Below are positions 1-10,245 of a stretch of DNA of 32,186 bases, piece after piece. The notes under the pieces are model-generated. The model worked only from the letters and a program-made list of their open reading frames with translations. It had not been told where the DNA came from and ran no database searches. Positions within the stretch are counted from its first letter, which is position 1. Each line of letters opens with the position of its first letter. The stretch comes from Actinomycetota bacterium (GTDB lineage Bacteria; Actinomycetota; Actinomycetes; S36-B12). The position numbers and the translations under genes were made by a program. The DNA lies in NCBI GenBank assembly GCA_029978585.1, contig JAPOJD010000008.1:1-32186 (forward strand). The letters run 5' to 3'.

Positions 1-1139
1 TGCTGTCCCCAGTAGCGCAGGGTCGCGGCGGTGAAGCCATAGGCCCCGAGGTTCTCCAGTGCCCCGCGCTGCCAGCGCTGCCGCTGTCGCCACAGGCTGC
101 GCCACGTCGGCATGATCTCGGTCACGACGTAGCACTCGACGGGGGACATCATGGTGGCACCGAGGGACTTCAGGGCGAGGGTGAGTTCGTTGTCCTCCGT
201 GAGCGCGGCGGTGTCGTACACCTGGCCGGGCTCTCCCGGGATGAAGACGCCTCGCGCGGCGGCGACGTCGAGCAGCGCCTCTGCCCGGAACATGGTGGCG
301 GTTCCCGTGAGGACGAAGACGCGGCCGCGTCGCTGGCGGATCTGCAGGCTGTAGCGCGTGTACTCGTTGCGCTGGAATTGGCCGAGGATGCCGCTGCCGC
401 CCTCGCCCTAGAAGACGCCGCCCACGGCGGCGAGCTCGGGATCGTCCTCGAGTTCGCCGGCGGCCACCTCGATGAAGCGCGGCCCCAGGCTGGTGTCGGC
501 ATCCATGACGAGGACGACATCGTCCGGGCCGGCCAGGGGAAGGATCCGGGCGAGGACCTGGTTGAGCGCGCCGCCCTTCTTGTGCTCGTTGTCGACCGTC
601 TCGAACGCCTCGTGACCCATCTCCCGGGCGATCTCGGCCGTGCGGTCGGCGCAGTTGTCGGCGACGACGATGACGCGGTCGGGCATGCGCGTCTGCTGCG
701 CGAGGGCGCCGAGTGTCGTGGGAAGTGCCTCCTGCTCGTTGTGTGCGGGGATAAGGACCGTGACGCGCACGCGGGACCCCGGCTCCGGCCTGGACATTCC
801 GGCGCTGCGCAGCGTCTCCAGGTAGCGCCGGCGCGGACTGATGGTCATGAGTGCGGCGATGATCTCGAAGGACAGGGCCGTGAAGGCGATCAGCGCGATC
901 CCGAGGAGCGCGAGAAGAACGAGGTTCAGCGGCGGCCGCTCGCCCGAGACAAGCACCTCCCAGGAGCCGATGAACATCTCCCGCGGGGTCACGGCAGTGC
1001 GATTGAGCGCGAAGAAACGGCCTATGGCCCAGGCCACGATGGCCACGGAGACGACCGCGGCGACGACGAGGAGGACCACGACCCTGCCGTAGAACGCCTC
1101 CGACCGAACGGGGGAGGGCTGCGGCAGGGGAGTGCTCAC
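1..1139 (-). pseudogene. Family 2 glycosyltransferase, membrane-anchored (BcsA/IcaA-like), interrupted by in-frame TAG at 408-410; continues beyond left edge
   Basis: Minus-strand reading gives VTVLIPAHNEQEALPTTLGAL, DDVVLVMDADTS, VGGVF*GEGGSGILGQFQRNEYTRY, then RVFVLTGTATMFRAEALLDVAAARG, TEDNELTLALKSLGATMMSP and WRQRQRWQRGALENLGAYG (QxxRW) in the same frame. Two hydrophobic N-terminal segments. Start probably GTG at 1139 (VSTPLPQPSP) or further upstream at 1217. Confidence 0.85.
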
Positions 1140-1233
1140 GAATCGCCGGTCGGCGCTGCGATCCCCCTCTCGTGGCACCCTCGTATGTTGACACCGGACC
1201 TGGCCTGACGCACTCAACTGGCACGATCGGCAC

Positions 1234-3228
1234 GTGACCAGCGTGGCGCGCGTTGCCGTCGACGTGCCCCTGCCGCACCTCGACAGGGTGTTCGACTACG
1301 AGATTCCGCAGGCGATGGCCGCGGCGGCCCGGCCGGGGCACCGCGTCAGGGTGCGGTTCTCCGGAAGGCTGGTCGATGGATTCATCGTGGACGTCGCTGA
1401 CTCGAGCGGCCACCGCCTGCAGCCCCTCCAGCGGGTCGTCACCGACTATCCCGTGCTCACCCCCGAGGTCCTGCGCCTGTGTCGGGCCGTCGCGGACAGG
1501 TACGCGGGCTCCCTGGCCGACGTCCTCCGGGCCGCCATCCCGCCGCGGCACGCCCGTGCCGAGAAGTCGGCGGCGACGGCTCCCTCCACCGAGGGCCTCC
1601 CCGAGCCGGTCGTGGCCGCGGCATGGACGTCGTACGTCGGCGGACCGGCGCTGCTCGGCCGGCTCGCATCCGGTGCCGGCGAGGTGCACGCCGTCCTGAC
1701 CTGCGCACCGGGCGGGGGAGTGGACCCGGCGGGAGACTGGCCGGCGCTGCTCGCCAACATCGCAGTAGTGGCAGCGCCGCATCGCGGCGTCGTCATCGTC
1801 GTGCCGGATGCGCGGGACCTGCGCCGCGTTGATGCTGCGCTCACATCTGCCCTCGGTTCAGGGCGTCACGCGCTCCTGACTGCGGACCTCGGACCGCAGC
1901 GCCGCTACTCGCAGTTCCTCTCGGTGCTGAGTGGACGGGTGCGCATCGTGCTAGGCACTCGAGCAGCGGTCTTCGCTCCCATCGTCGACCCCGGAGTCTT
2001 CGTGATCTGGGACGACGGTGACGAGTCCTTGAGCGAGCCTCACGCTCCGGGGTGGCATGCGCGCGAGGTGCTGGCGCTGCGCGCCCACCTGTGCGGTGGC
2101 GCACTCGTCGCGGCCGGGTTCACGCGCACCGCCGAGACGCAACTGTGGCTCGAGACCCGGTGGGCGGCGCCGGTCACTCCCCGCCGGGACGTGCTGCGCC
2201 GGATCGCGCCCCGGGTGGTGGCTGACGACTCCTCGCAGGACGCCGGTCCCGCGCGGCTACCGCACCGGGCCTGGGAGGCAGCGAAGGCCGCCCTGGGCAG
2301 CGGCCCGGTGCTCGTGCAGGTTGCGCGGCGCGGCTACGTCCCGGCGCTTGCCTGCCAGGACTGCCGGGCCGCGGCGAGATGCGCCGCGTGCGGAGGGCCG
2401 CTCGCCCTCGGGAGCGGGGGCGGATCGGCTCCCGTCTGCCGCTGGTGCGGCACGACCGAGGTCGGCCGGCGGGGCGGCGCGGCCGGACCTCAGGCGACCG
2501 CCCTCTCGTGGAGTTGCCCCTCCTGCGGATCGGGGCGGCTGCGCGCTGTCACCGTGGGCAGCCAGCGCACCGCGGAGGAACTCGGCCGCGCGTTCCCCGG
2601 GGTGCCGGTGGTGGCGTCCGGGGGAGACCACGTCGTCGACGAAGTCGGCCAGGAGCCCGCCCTTGTCGTGGCAACGCCGGGGGCCGAGCCGGAGGCAGAG
2701 GGCGGATATGCCGCCGTCCTCATCCTCGATGCGCACGCGCACCTCAGGCGCACGTCCCTGCGTGCCGGCGAGGAGACCGCCCGCCGGTGGTTCGCGGCCG
2801 CTGCCCTCGCCCGTCCCGGGGCCACCGCGATCGTCACGGCCGATGCCGCTTCACCCGCGGTGCAGGCCCTGGTGCGGTGGGACCCCGGCTGGCTCGCGCA
2901 GCGGGAACTCGCCGAGCGCACCGAACTCGGCCTCCCGCCTGCCGTTCGCTCCGCGATGGTGACGGGTTCTCCCACCGCGGTCGATGATGCGGCCCGCGAA
3001 TTGCGGTCCGTTGCTCGCGTGGTGGGGCCGCTCCCTGCCGGAGGTCGATCAGCGGGACGGCTTGGCCGGTCCGACGCCGACCAACTCCGCATTCTCGTCA
3101 CCGCACCCCGCTCCTCCGGCGAGGCGCTCGCCGGCACCCTGCATGCGATCGCGGCGACGCGCAGCGCGCGGAAGGACCCCGAGCCGCTCCTGATCGCCGT
3201 CGACCCGCTGGACTGGGGCGGGGAGTGA
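1234..3228 (+). CDS. priA: Primosomal protein N' (PriA-like, actinobacterial type without Walker A)
   Basis: N-terminal VARVAVDVPLPHLDRVFDYEIP and VRVRFSGRLVDGFIV; paired Cys motifs CQDC, CAAC, CRWC, CPSC; downstream of it lie def, fmt and rsmB. Confidence 0.88.
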   Translation: MTSVARVAVDVPLPHLDRVFDYEIPQAMAAAARPGHRVRVRFSGRLVDGFIVDVADSSGHRLQPLQRVVTDYPVLTPEVLRLCRAVADRYAGSLADVLRAAIPPRHARAEKSAATAPSTEGLPEPVVAAAWTSYVGGPALLGRLASGAGEVHAVLTCAPGGGVDPAGDWPALLANIAVVAAPHRGVVIVVPDARDLRRVDAALTSALGSGRHALLTADLGPQRRYSQFLSVLSGRVRIVLGTRAAVFAPIVDPGVFVIWDDGDESLSEPHAPGWHAREVLALRAHLCGGALVAAGFTRTAETQLWLETRWAAPVTPRRDVLRRIAPRVVADDSSQDAGPARLPHRAWEAAKAALGSGPVLVQVARRGYVPALACQDCRAAARCAACGGPLALGSGGGSAPVCRWCGTTEVGRRGGAAGPQATALSWSCPSCGSGRLRAVTVGSQRTAEELGRAFPGVPVVASGGDHVVDEVGQEPALVVATPGAEPEAEGGYAAVLILDAHAHLRRTSLRAGEETARRWFAAAALARPGATAIVTADAASPAVQALVRWDPGWLAQRELAERTELGLPPAVRSAMVTGSPTAVDDAARELRSVARVVGPLPAGGRSAGRLGRSDADQLRILVTAPRSSGEALAGTLHAIAATRSARKDPEPLLIAVDPLDWGGE

Positions 3229-3267
3229 CGACGCCTACACTGGCGTGACTCGACGAAGGAGAAGTCC

Positions 3268-3813
3268 GTGTCCGTGCAGCCGATCCGCCTCTTCGGCGAC
3301 CCCGTCCTGCGCACGCCGGCCGCTCCCGTGGAGACGTTCGACAAGGAATTGCGCAAGTTGGTCAAGGACCTCACTGACACGATGCGCGATGCCCCCGGCA
3401 GCGGACTCGCCGCTCCGCAGATCGGGGTGTCGCTGCGCGTGTTCACCTGGTGGGTCGATGAGGAGCTGGGTCATCTGTGCAACCCCGTCCTCCAGCTGTC
3501 CGAGGAGGTGCAGGAGGGCGAGGAGGGATGCCTGTCCATCCCAGAGCTCGCCTTCGACACCAGACGGGCGCGCCGGGTCGTGGCCCGCGGGTTCGACGAG
3601 CACGGGGAGCCGGTGACCGTCGAGGGCAGCGACCTGCTCGCCCGTGCCCTTCAGCACGAGACGGACCATCTCGATGGGATCCTCTTCATCGACCGCCTGG
3701 ATCCGCAGTTGCGCAAGGAAGCGATGAAGGCGATCCGGGAGGCCGAGTGGTTCGGCGAGCAGCCCCCCGAGGTGCGCATCAGTCCGCACACGGTGTCCTC
3801 CCGGTGGCTGTAG
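3268..3813 (+). CDS. def: Peptide deformylase
   Basis: Motifs GSGLAAPQIGV, EEGCLSIPE, QHETDHLDGILFIDRL; GAAGGAG upstream of GTG. Confidence 0.95.
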   Translation: MSVQPIRLFGDPVLRTPAAPVETFDKELRKLVKDLTDTMRDAPGSGLAAPQIGVSLRVFTWWVDEELGHLCNPVLQLSEEVQEGEEGCLSIPELAFDTRRARRVVARGFDEHGEPVTVEGSDLLARALQHETDHLDGILFIDRLDPQLRKEAMKAIREAEWFGEQPPEVRISPHTVSSRWL

Positions 3814-3817
3814 GGCG

Positions 3818-4741
3818 ATGCGCCTTGTCTTCGCCGGCACCCCGGCCACCGCGGTGCCGTCCCTCGAGGCGCTCGTCGCGTCGAGACATGACGTCTGCGG
3901 GGTCCTGAGCCGCCCGGACGCGAGTGCAGGCCGGGGGAGACGAACTCTCCGCAGCGCCGTCGCCGAGCGAGCCGATGCACTCGGGATCCCGGTCTGGACC
4001 CCGAAGTCGCCCGGCGACCCCGACTTCCTGGCCGCGCTGCGGGAAGCGGCACCGGACTGCTGCCCGGTCGTGGCGTACGGCGCGCTGCTGCCGCTCGAGG
4101 CGCTGACGATTCCCCGGTATGGCTGGGTGAACCTGCACTTCTCGCGACTGCCCGCGTGGCGCGGTGCGGCGCCCGTGCAGCATGCCGTCCTGCACGGGGA
4201 TGCCGAGACGGGCGCCACGACCTTCCGGATCGACGCCGGCCTGGACACCGGTCCCATCCTCGCCGGCCTCAGGGAGCCGATCCATTCCGACGACACGGCG
4301 GGAAGCGTGCTCGATCGGCTGTCATCGCTGGGCGCCGACCTGCTGGTCTCGACGATGGACGGGATCGAGGACGGATCCCTCATCGGCACGGCGCAGCCCG
4401 ACTCCGGCGCGACGTACGCGCCCAAGCTGGACCCGGACGATGCCCGCATCGACTGGTCAGCTCCGGCAGTGGCGATCGACCGACTCGTCCGCGCGTGCAC
4501 GCCCGCGCCCGGCGCCTGGACCACCTTCCGCGGCGAGCGGCTCGGACTAGGTCCGGTGAGGATTGCCGACGCCGCCATGGGGGCCCCGGGTGAACTGCGT
4601 GCGGGCAAGGCCGAGGTCATCGTCGGCACGGGGTCAATGGCCGTCGTACTGGGAGAGGTGCGTCCCCAGGGGCGCCGCGCGATGCCGGCGGCCGACTGGG
4701 CACGCGGGGCGCGCCCGGATCCGGGCGAGGCCTTCGCGTGA
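3818..4741 (+). CDS. fmt: Methionyl-tRNA formyltransferase
   Basis: MRLVFAGTPATAVPSLEAL, VNLHFSRLPAWRGAAPVQHAVLHGDAETGATTFRIDAGLDTGPIL. Confidence 0.96.
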   Translation: MRLVFAGTPATAVPSLEALVASRHDVCGVLSRPDASAGRGRRTLRSAVAERADALGIPVWTPKSPGDPDFLAALREAAPDCCPVVAYGALLPLEALTIPRYGWVNLHFSRLPAWRGAAPVQHAVLHGDAETGATTFRIDAGLDTGPILAGLREPIHSDDTAGSVLDRLSSLGADLLVSTMDGIEDGSLIGTAQPDSGATYAPKLDPDDARIDWSAPAVAIDRLVRACTPAPGAWTTFRGERLGLGPVRIADAAMGAPGELRAGKAEVIVGTGSMAVVLGEVRPQGRRAMPAADWARGARPDPGEAFA

Positions 4742-6123
4742 CGAGGGGCCAGCAGAGGAACCAGGGCAGGAGCCGGCGCCGGACCGCCCGGGGGGCCGCG
4801 TACGACCTCCTGCACGCCGTCCACGTCGACGACGCCTACGCCAACATTGCGATGGCCGAGATCCTCGCGCAGGCGAACCTCGATGCCCGCGACGCCGCGA
4901 TGGCGACCGAGCTCGCCTACGGCACGCTGCGCTGGCAAGGGCTCTACGACGCCGTCCTTGCGCAATGTGTCGACAGGCCGCTGGACGCCCTCGACGGCCG
5001 GCTCCTCGACGTCCTGCGCATGGGCGCGCACCAACTCCTCGCGATGCGCGTGCCTGCGCACGCTGCCGTGGGTGAGACGGTTGCCCTCGCGCGCGACGTC
5101 GCGGGGGAGGGCCCCGCCCGACTCGCCAACGCGGTGCTGCGCCGAGTGGCCGACGGCGGAGGTGCCGAGGAGTGGCGGGGGCGTGTGGCGGCCGGCGACA
5201 GCGTGGACGCCATGGCGGTCGCCACGTCGCACCCGGCCTGGATCGTGCGCGCGCTGGGACAGGCCCTTGCCGCGCACCCGCCGGGCGAGGCGCCGGGGAC
5301 TCTCTCGCTGCGGGCGCTGCTCGACGCCGACAATGTCCCCGCGCGCCCGGTCCTGGTGGCCCGGCCCGGGCGCATGTCCGTGGCGGACCTGCTCGCCCTC
5401 CCCGGTGTCTCGCCCGGGACATGGTCGCCCTACGCCGGAGTCCTCGAGGACGGTCGGCCCGACGACCTGGCACCGGTGCGCGACGGCCGCGCGGGGGTGC
5501 AGGACGAGGGCAGCCAGTTGGTCGCCCTGGCCCTGGCCGACGCCGCGATCGACGGGCCCGACGAGTCCTGGGTGGACCTGTGCGCCGGCCCCGGAGGCAA
5601 GGCAGCGCTGCTGGCCGGCCTCGCCGGGCAGCGCGGTGCCCAACTCACCGCGATCGAGCCCCATCCGCATCGCGCGGAACTCGTCCGCCGGACCGTCGGC
5701 GAGGGCGCTCGCGTCATCGTGGGGGATGGGCGCACGGCTATCGCTCCCGGCTCAGCGGACCGGGTCCTGGTCGATGCCCCGTGCACGGGACTCGGCGCCC
5801 TGCGTCGGCGCCCCGAGGCGCGTTGGCGCCGAGCCCCCGCGGACCTCGCCACGCTGGGACCCCTTCAGCGCGAACTGCTCTCCGCCGGGATCGACGCTGC
5901 ACGCCGGGGCGGTGTCATTGGCTACGTCACCTGCTCGCCGCACGTCGCCGAGACAGACCTAGTCGTCGATGACGTCCTGCGTGCCCGGGGGGACGTGGAG
6001 CGCTTCGATGCCCGACCGCTGCTGGCGGGCGTTCCCGACCTCGGTGAAGGGCACGCCGTCCGGCTGTGGCCGCATGTCCACGGGACTGACGGCATGTTCC
6101 TTGCACTGCTCCGCAAGGCCTAG
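4738..6123 (+). CDS. rsmB: 16S rRNA (cytosine967-C5)-methyltransferase
   Basis: NusB-like N-terminal domain plus VDLCAGPGGKAALLA, VLVDAPCTGLGALRRRPEARWRR, YVTCSPH; 4-nt GTGA overlap with fmt. Confidence 0.93.
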   Translation: MTRGQQRNQGRSRRRTARGAAYDLLHAVHVDDAYANIAMAEILAQANLDARDAAMATELAYGTLRWQGLYDAVLAQCVDRPLDALDGRLLDVLRMGAHQLLAMRVPAHAAVGETVALARDVAGEGPARLANAVLRRVADGGGAEEWRGRVAAGDSVDAMAVATSHPAWIVRALGQALAAHPPGEAPGTLSLRALLDADNVPARPVLVARPGRMSVADLLALPGVSPGTWSPYAGVLEDGRPDDLAPVRDGRAGVQDEGSQLVALALADAAIDGPDESWVDLCAGPGGKAALLAGLAGQRGAQLTAIEPHPHRAELVRRTVGEGARVIVGDGRTAIAPGSADRVLVDAPCTGLGALRRRPEARWRRAPADLATLGPLQRELLSAGIDAARRGGVIGYVTCSPHVAETDLVVDDVLRARGDVERFDARPLLAGVPDLGEGHAVRLWPHVHGTDGMFLALLRKA

Positions 6124-6132
6124 GCTCACGCC

Positions 6133-6615
6133 GTGGCGTCCTCCTCATCCTCGGCGGCAAGCCCGCGCGCCTCGCGCTTCCTCATGATCGCGACGTATGT
6201 CGTCTCGGTGGCCGGTCTCGTGCTCGCGTTCATCACCCTGTCGCAGGATCCGCCCAGCCTCGCCTGGGCGACGCTGCTCACCGTCGTGGGGGGAGGCGCC
6301 CTGTCCTTTGTCCGCCATGCTGTCACGCACCGCTCCGACGCGGTGCGCCTCGGATGGGACTACGGCACCACCAATGCGTTCCAGATCGAGGCCGGGGTCG
6401 CCAATGGCGCATGGGCGCTCGTGGGGCTGGTGGCCGTTGTGCTGGGTTGGGGCCTCGTCGCGGAGGGGACGGTATTCCTCGTCTTCGGGGTGTACATGAT
6501 CGGTGCGGCGATCGTCCAACTGATCCTCAAGCGCGGGGTTGCGATGTCGATCGCGTCCGCGACATTCGGCATCGTGCTGTGCATCGTCGGCTGGCTCGGC
6601 GTCGCCGCGGCCTGA
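6133..6615 (+). CDS. Small multi-pass integral membrane protein, function unknown (possibly DUF6790-like)
   Basis: 160 aa with about four hydrophobic segments; [28 protein letters not shown] start. Confidence 0.75.
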   Translation: MASSSSSAASPRASRFLMIATYVVSVAGLVLAFITLSQDPPSLAWATLLTVVGGGALSFVRHAVTHRSDAVRLGWDYGTTNAFQIEAGVANGAWALVGLVAVVLGWGLVAEGTVFLVFGVYMIGAAIVQLILKRGVAMSIASATFGIVLCIVGWLGVAAA

Positions 6616-6640
6616 TGGGGCGGACCGCTACCCTGTCGCC

Positions 6641-7318
6641 GTGGCCATGCAGATCTCTCCGAGCATCCTCTCGGCGGACTTTGCCCGGCTGGGCGAGGAG
6701 ATGGCGCGGGTGCCCGACGCCGACTGGATCCACGTCGACGTCATGGACTATGCCTTCGTGCCGAACCTCACGATGGGCCTGCCGGTCGTCGAGAGCCTGC
6801 TCGCGGCTACGTCCACGCCCCTCGACTGCCATCTCATGATCGACGACCCCGACCGGTGGGCCCCGGGCTATGCCGAGGCGGGTGCCGGGAGCGTGACCTT
6901 CCACGCCGAGGCGGTCAAGGCTCCGGTCCGTCTCGCGCGGACGCTTCGAGGGCTGGGCTCGCGCGCCGGCCTCGCGGTCAACCCTGCCACGCCCATCACG
7001 CCCTACGCCGACCTCCTGCCCGACCTCGACATGGTGCTCCTCATGACCGTGGAACCAGGGTTCGGCGGCCAGCCCTTCCTCGACATGGTCCTGCCCAAGA
7101 TCGCCGAAGCGCGCGAACTCGTGCGTCGCAGCGGCTGCGACGTCTGGGTCCAAGTCGACGGTGGCGTGAGCGAAGCGACCATCGGGCGGTGCGCCGAGGC
7201 CGGCGCTGACGTTTTCGTCGCCGGGTCGGCGGTGTTCGGTGCCGAGGATCCCGACCGCATGGTGCGCACGTTGCGCGGCATGGCCGAGGCGGCTTCCTCG
7301 CTACCCGCGGACGCCTAG
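6641..7318 (+). CDS. rpe: Ribulose-phosphate 3-epimerase
   Basis: [57 protein letters not shown]. Start placed at GTG 6641 (ATG at 6647 also possible) rather than the longer ORF start. Confidence 0.95.
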   Translation: MAMQISPSILSADFARLGEEMARVPDADWIHVDVMDYAFVPNLTMGLPVVESLLAATSTPLDCHLMIDDPDRWAPGYAEAGAGSVTFHAEAVKAPVRLARTLRGLGSRAGLAVNPATPITPYADLLPDLDMVLLMTVEPGFGGQPFLDMVLPKIAEARELVRRSGCDVWVQVDGGVSEATIGRCAEAGADVFVAGSAVFGAEDPDRMVRTLRGMAEAASSLPADA

Positions 7319-8337
7319 TGGCATCGCCGGCCGAGGTTGCGGCCATGCACCGGGCACTGGCCCTGGCGGCCGCCCCGGGGGTTCCCCCCGGTCCCAATCC
7401 CCGCGTGGGATGCGTTCTCCTCGATTCGACCGGCACGACGCGCTCCGAAGGGTGGCACCGCGGAGCCGGGACCCCGCACGCCGAGGTGGATGCGCTTGCG
7501 CGAGCCGGCGAGGCCGCTCGGGGAGCGACCGCGGTGGTCACCCTCGAGCCGTGCAATCACGTCGGGCGCACCGGGCCCTGCAGCGAGGCGCTGGTGGCGG
7601 CCGGGGTGGCGCGCGTGGTCTACGCCCAGTCGGACCCGCATGCGATTGCGGCCGGGGGAGCGGAGCGGCTGCGGGCGGCCGGCATTGACGTCGAGGGCGC
7701 GGTCCTCGCCGAGGAGGCTTCCGCCATCAATGAGGCCTGGACGTTCGCGGTGACCCAGGGCCGGCCCCTGGTGACCTGGAAGGTCGCGGCGACCCTGGAC
7801 GGCCGCGTCGCAGCGGCCGATGGAACGAGCCGATGGATCACCGGCGAGCCATCGCGCGCGCAGGTTCACGACCTGAGGTCGGACGTCGACGCGATCGCGG
7901 TGGGGACAGGCACGGTGCTCGCCGACGACCCGCACCTGACCGCGCGCGATGGGGCGGGCGGGCTGCAGGCGTGGCAGCCGCTGCGCGTCGTCATCGGGAT
8001 GAGCGATGTCCCGCCCCGGTCCCGGGTCCTGGACGACGCGGCCCCCACTATCCACCTGCGGACGCATGATCCCGCGGCGGCGCTCGAGGAGTTGCAGGCG
8101 CGCGAGGTCCGCCACCTCCTTCTCGAGGGCGGTCCCACCCTCGCGGCGGCCTTCCTGCGCGCCGGAGTGGTGGATCGCGTCACCTGGTACGTCGCGCCGG
8201 CCATCCTGGGCGCGGGTCACGCCGCGGTCGCCGATCTCGGGATCGCAACCCTGGCCCGTGCCATCCGGCTGACGGAGGTGCGCGTCGACCAGGTGGGCGC
8301 TGATGCCAGGATCAGGGGGCGAGTCGAAGGGGCGTAG
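7318..8337 (+). CDS. ribD: Bifunctional diaminohydroxyphosphoribosylaminopyrimidine deaminase / 5-amino-6-(5-phosphoribosylamino)uracil reductase
   Basis: NPRVGCVLLD, GTPHAEVDAL, VVTLEPCNHVGRTGPC, TWKVAATLDGRVAAADGTSRWITG; TAGTG overlap with rpe stop. Confidence 0.95.
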   Translation: MASPAEVAAMHRALALAAAPGVPPGPNPRVGCVLLDSTGTTRSEGWHRGAGTPHAEVDALARAGEAARGATAVVTLEPCNHVGRTGPCSEALVAAGVARVVYAQSDPHAIAAGGAERLRAAGIDVEGAVLAEEASAINEAWTFAVTQGRPLVTWKVAATLDGRVAAADGTSRWITGEPSRAQVHDLRSDVDAIAVGTGTVLADDPHLTARDGAGGLQAWQPLRVVIGMSDVPPRSRVLDDAAPTIHLRTHDPAAALEELQAREVRHLLLEGGPTLAAAFLRAGVVDRVTWYVAPAILGAGHAAVADLGIATLARAIRLTEVRVDQVGADARIRGRVEGA

Positions 8338-8377
8338 GCGTCAAGTGCGCGCCGCTGCGGACGAGGGAGGGAGAACC

Positions 8378-9010
8378 GTGTTCACGGGCATCGTGGAGGA
8401 GCTCGGCGAGGTCGTGGAGGTGACACCGCTACCCGACGACGCCCTGCGGCTGGTGGTGTCCGGCCCGCTTGTCACCTCCGATGCCCGCGATGGCGATTCG
8501 ATCGCCGTCAATGGGGTCTGCCTCACCGTGACCGGCCTCCGCGAGGGCACTTTCGGTGCCGACGTCATGCGCGAGACCCTGGATCGCTCGTCACTTCGGG
8601 GTGTCCAGGCCGGAACCCGGGTCAACCTCGAGCGGCCCGTGACCCTGGGCACCCGGCTGGGCGGGCACCTGGTGCAGGGGCACGTCGACGGCGTGGGCAC
8701 AGTCCTCGGTCGGGAGCCCAGCGAGCACTGGGAGGTCGTGCGCATCTCACTCCCCTCTGCCCTGTCGCGCTACGTGGTGGAGAAGGGATCCATCGCCGTC
8801 GACGGTGTCTCGCTCACTGTGGCGGCGATTGGGGTCAGCGAGGGGGACGGCCCGGCCGGCGCGCCGACCTGGTTCGCCGTGTCGCTCATCCCCACGACCC
8901 TGCAGCGCACCACGCTCGGGCACCGACAGGTGGGTGACCCCGTCAACCTTGAAGTGGACGTCCTCGCGAAGTACGTGGAGAGCCTCATGGTCCGGGGAGG
9001 GACGTCATGA
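8378..9010 (+). CDS. ribE: Riboflavin synthase, alpha subunit
   Basis: [50 protein letters not shown] (two lumazine-binding repeats). Start moved to GTG 8378 after GGAGGGAG. Confidence 0.95.
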   Translation: MFTGIVEELGEVVEVTPLPDDALRLVVSGPLVTSDARDGDSIAVNGVCLTVTGLREGTFGADVMRETLDRSSLRGVQAGTRVNLERPVTLGTRLGGHLVQGHVDGVGTVLGREPSEHWEVVRISLPSALSRYVVEKGSIAVDGVSLTVAAIGVSEGDGPAGAPTWFAVSLIPTTLQRTTLGHRQVGDPVNLEVDVLAKYVESLMVRGGTS

Positions 9011-10245
9011 CGGGGGTCGGTTCCCTGGATCCCGTCGAGGACGCGATCGCGGCCGTCGGTGCGGGGCGCGCAGTGGTTCTCGTCGACGATGCCGACGCCG
9101 AAGGCGGCGGCGACCTGGTCGTGGCGGCCGACGCAGCCACGCCGGAACTGATCGGATTCCTGGTGCGGCACACCTCCGGATACGTGTGCGCTGCCCTCGA
9201 CGGAGAGGATCTGGATCGCCTCGGCCTCCCCGGCGTCGTGGCGCGACCCTCGGATGCCGGCCGGGGGGCGGCCGCAGTCTCGGTGGACGCCCGCGGGATC
9301 GAGACCTCCGGCTCGTCGGCGACGGACCGGTCCCTCACGCTGCGCACCCTGGCGAATCCGGATGCCGTGCCCGAGGACCTGGTGCGCCCAGGCCATGTGA
9401 TGGCGCTGCGAGCCGTGACCGGCGGTGTCCTGCGCCGCGCCGGCCACGCCGAGGCCGCCGTCGACCTCTCCCGTCTCTCCGGAAGGGGGACCGTGGCGGC
9501 GCTGAGCGAACTCGTGCACGACGACGGTTCCACCATGAGGGGGAGCGACTGCCGTGCCTTCGCCCGCGAGCATGGTCTGCCCATCGTCTCCGTTCGTGAC
9601 CTCATCGCCTTCCGCCGTTCTCGCGAGAAGTACGTCGAGCGCACGGTGACGCGCACTCTTCCGACGGAGTTCGGCGACTTCACGGCCGTGGGATACCGCA
9701 ACGCTCTCGACGACATCGACCATGTGGCACTCGTCGCCGGGGACATCGGCGACGGCGAGCGCATCCTCGTGCGGGTTCACTCGGAGTGCCTGACCGGAGA
9801 CATCCTCGGATCCCTGCGGTGCGACTGCGGGGCGCAGCTTCAGGATGCCCTGCGTGCCGTGTCCCAGGAGGGCCGGGGCGTGGTGCTGTACCTGCGCGGG
9901 CACGAGGGTCGCGGCATCGGACTCCTGCACAAGCTCCAGGCCTACCAGCTGCAGGACACCGGCCGCGACACCGTCGACGCCAACCTCGACCTGGGCCTTC
10001 CCGCGGACGCCCGCGACTACGGCATCGGGGCGCAGATCCTCGCCGACCTCGGCGTGCGCTCGATGCGCCTGCTGAGTAACAACCCCGCCAAGCGGGCCGG
10101 TCTGGAGGGCTACGGACTGTCCATCGTGGATCGAGTCCCGCTGCGCGTGGAGCCCAATGCCCACAATGAGCGCTATCTGGCCACGAAGGAGGCGCGGATG
10201 GGTCACGACCTGGGCGTGTCCGACGATGCGGAGGCGTCAGCGTGA
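9007..10245 (+). CDS. ribBA: RibBA: DHBP synthase-like domain (atypical active-site loop) fused to GTP cyclohydrolase II
   Basis: C-terminal [22 protein letters not shown] and [20 protein letters not shown] (GCHII); N-terminal [31 protein letters not shown] (DHBPS). Confidence 0.94.
   Translation: MTGVGSLDPVEDAIAAVGAGRAVVLVDDADAEGGGDLVVAADAATPELIGFLVRHTSGYVCAALDGEDLDRLGLPGVVARPSDAGRGAAAVSVDARGIETSGSSATDRSLTLRTLANPDAVPEDLVRPGHVMALRAVTGGVLRRAGHAEAAVDLSRLSGRGTVAALSELVHDDGSTMRGSDCRAFAREHGLPIVSVRDLIAFRRSREKYVERTVTRTLPTEFGDFTAVGYRNALDDIDHVALVAGDIGDGERILVRVHSECLTGDILGSLRCDCGAQLQDALRAVSQEGRGVVLYLRGHEGRGIGLLHKLQAYQLQDTGRDTVDANLDLGLPADARDYGIGAQILADLGVRSMRLLSNNPAKRAGLEGYGLSIVDRVPLRVEPNAHNERYLATKEARMGHDLGVSDDAEASA

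Noticed and set aside
378-1208. 276-aa plus-strand ORF
   Set aside because: Antisense to the GT2 glycosyltransferase, whose motifs are clear on the minus strand.
3235-5670. 811-aa minus-strand ORF
   Set aside because: Antisense to def, fmt and rsmB, all with clear motifs; typical shadow ORF in high-GC DNA with no recognisable domains.
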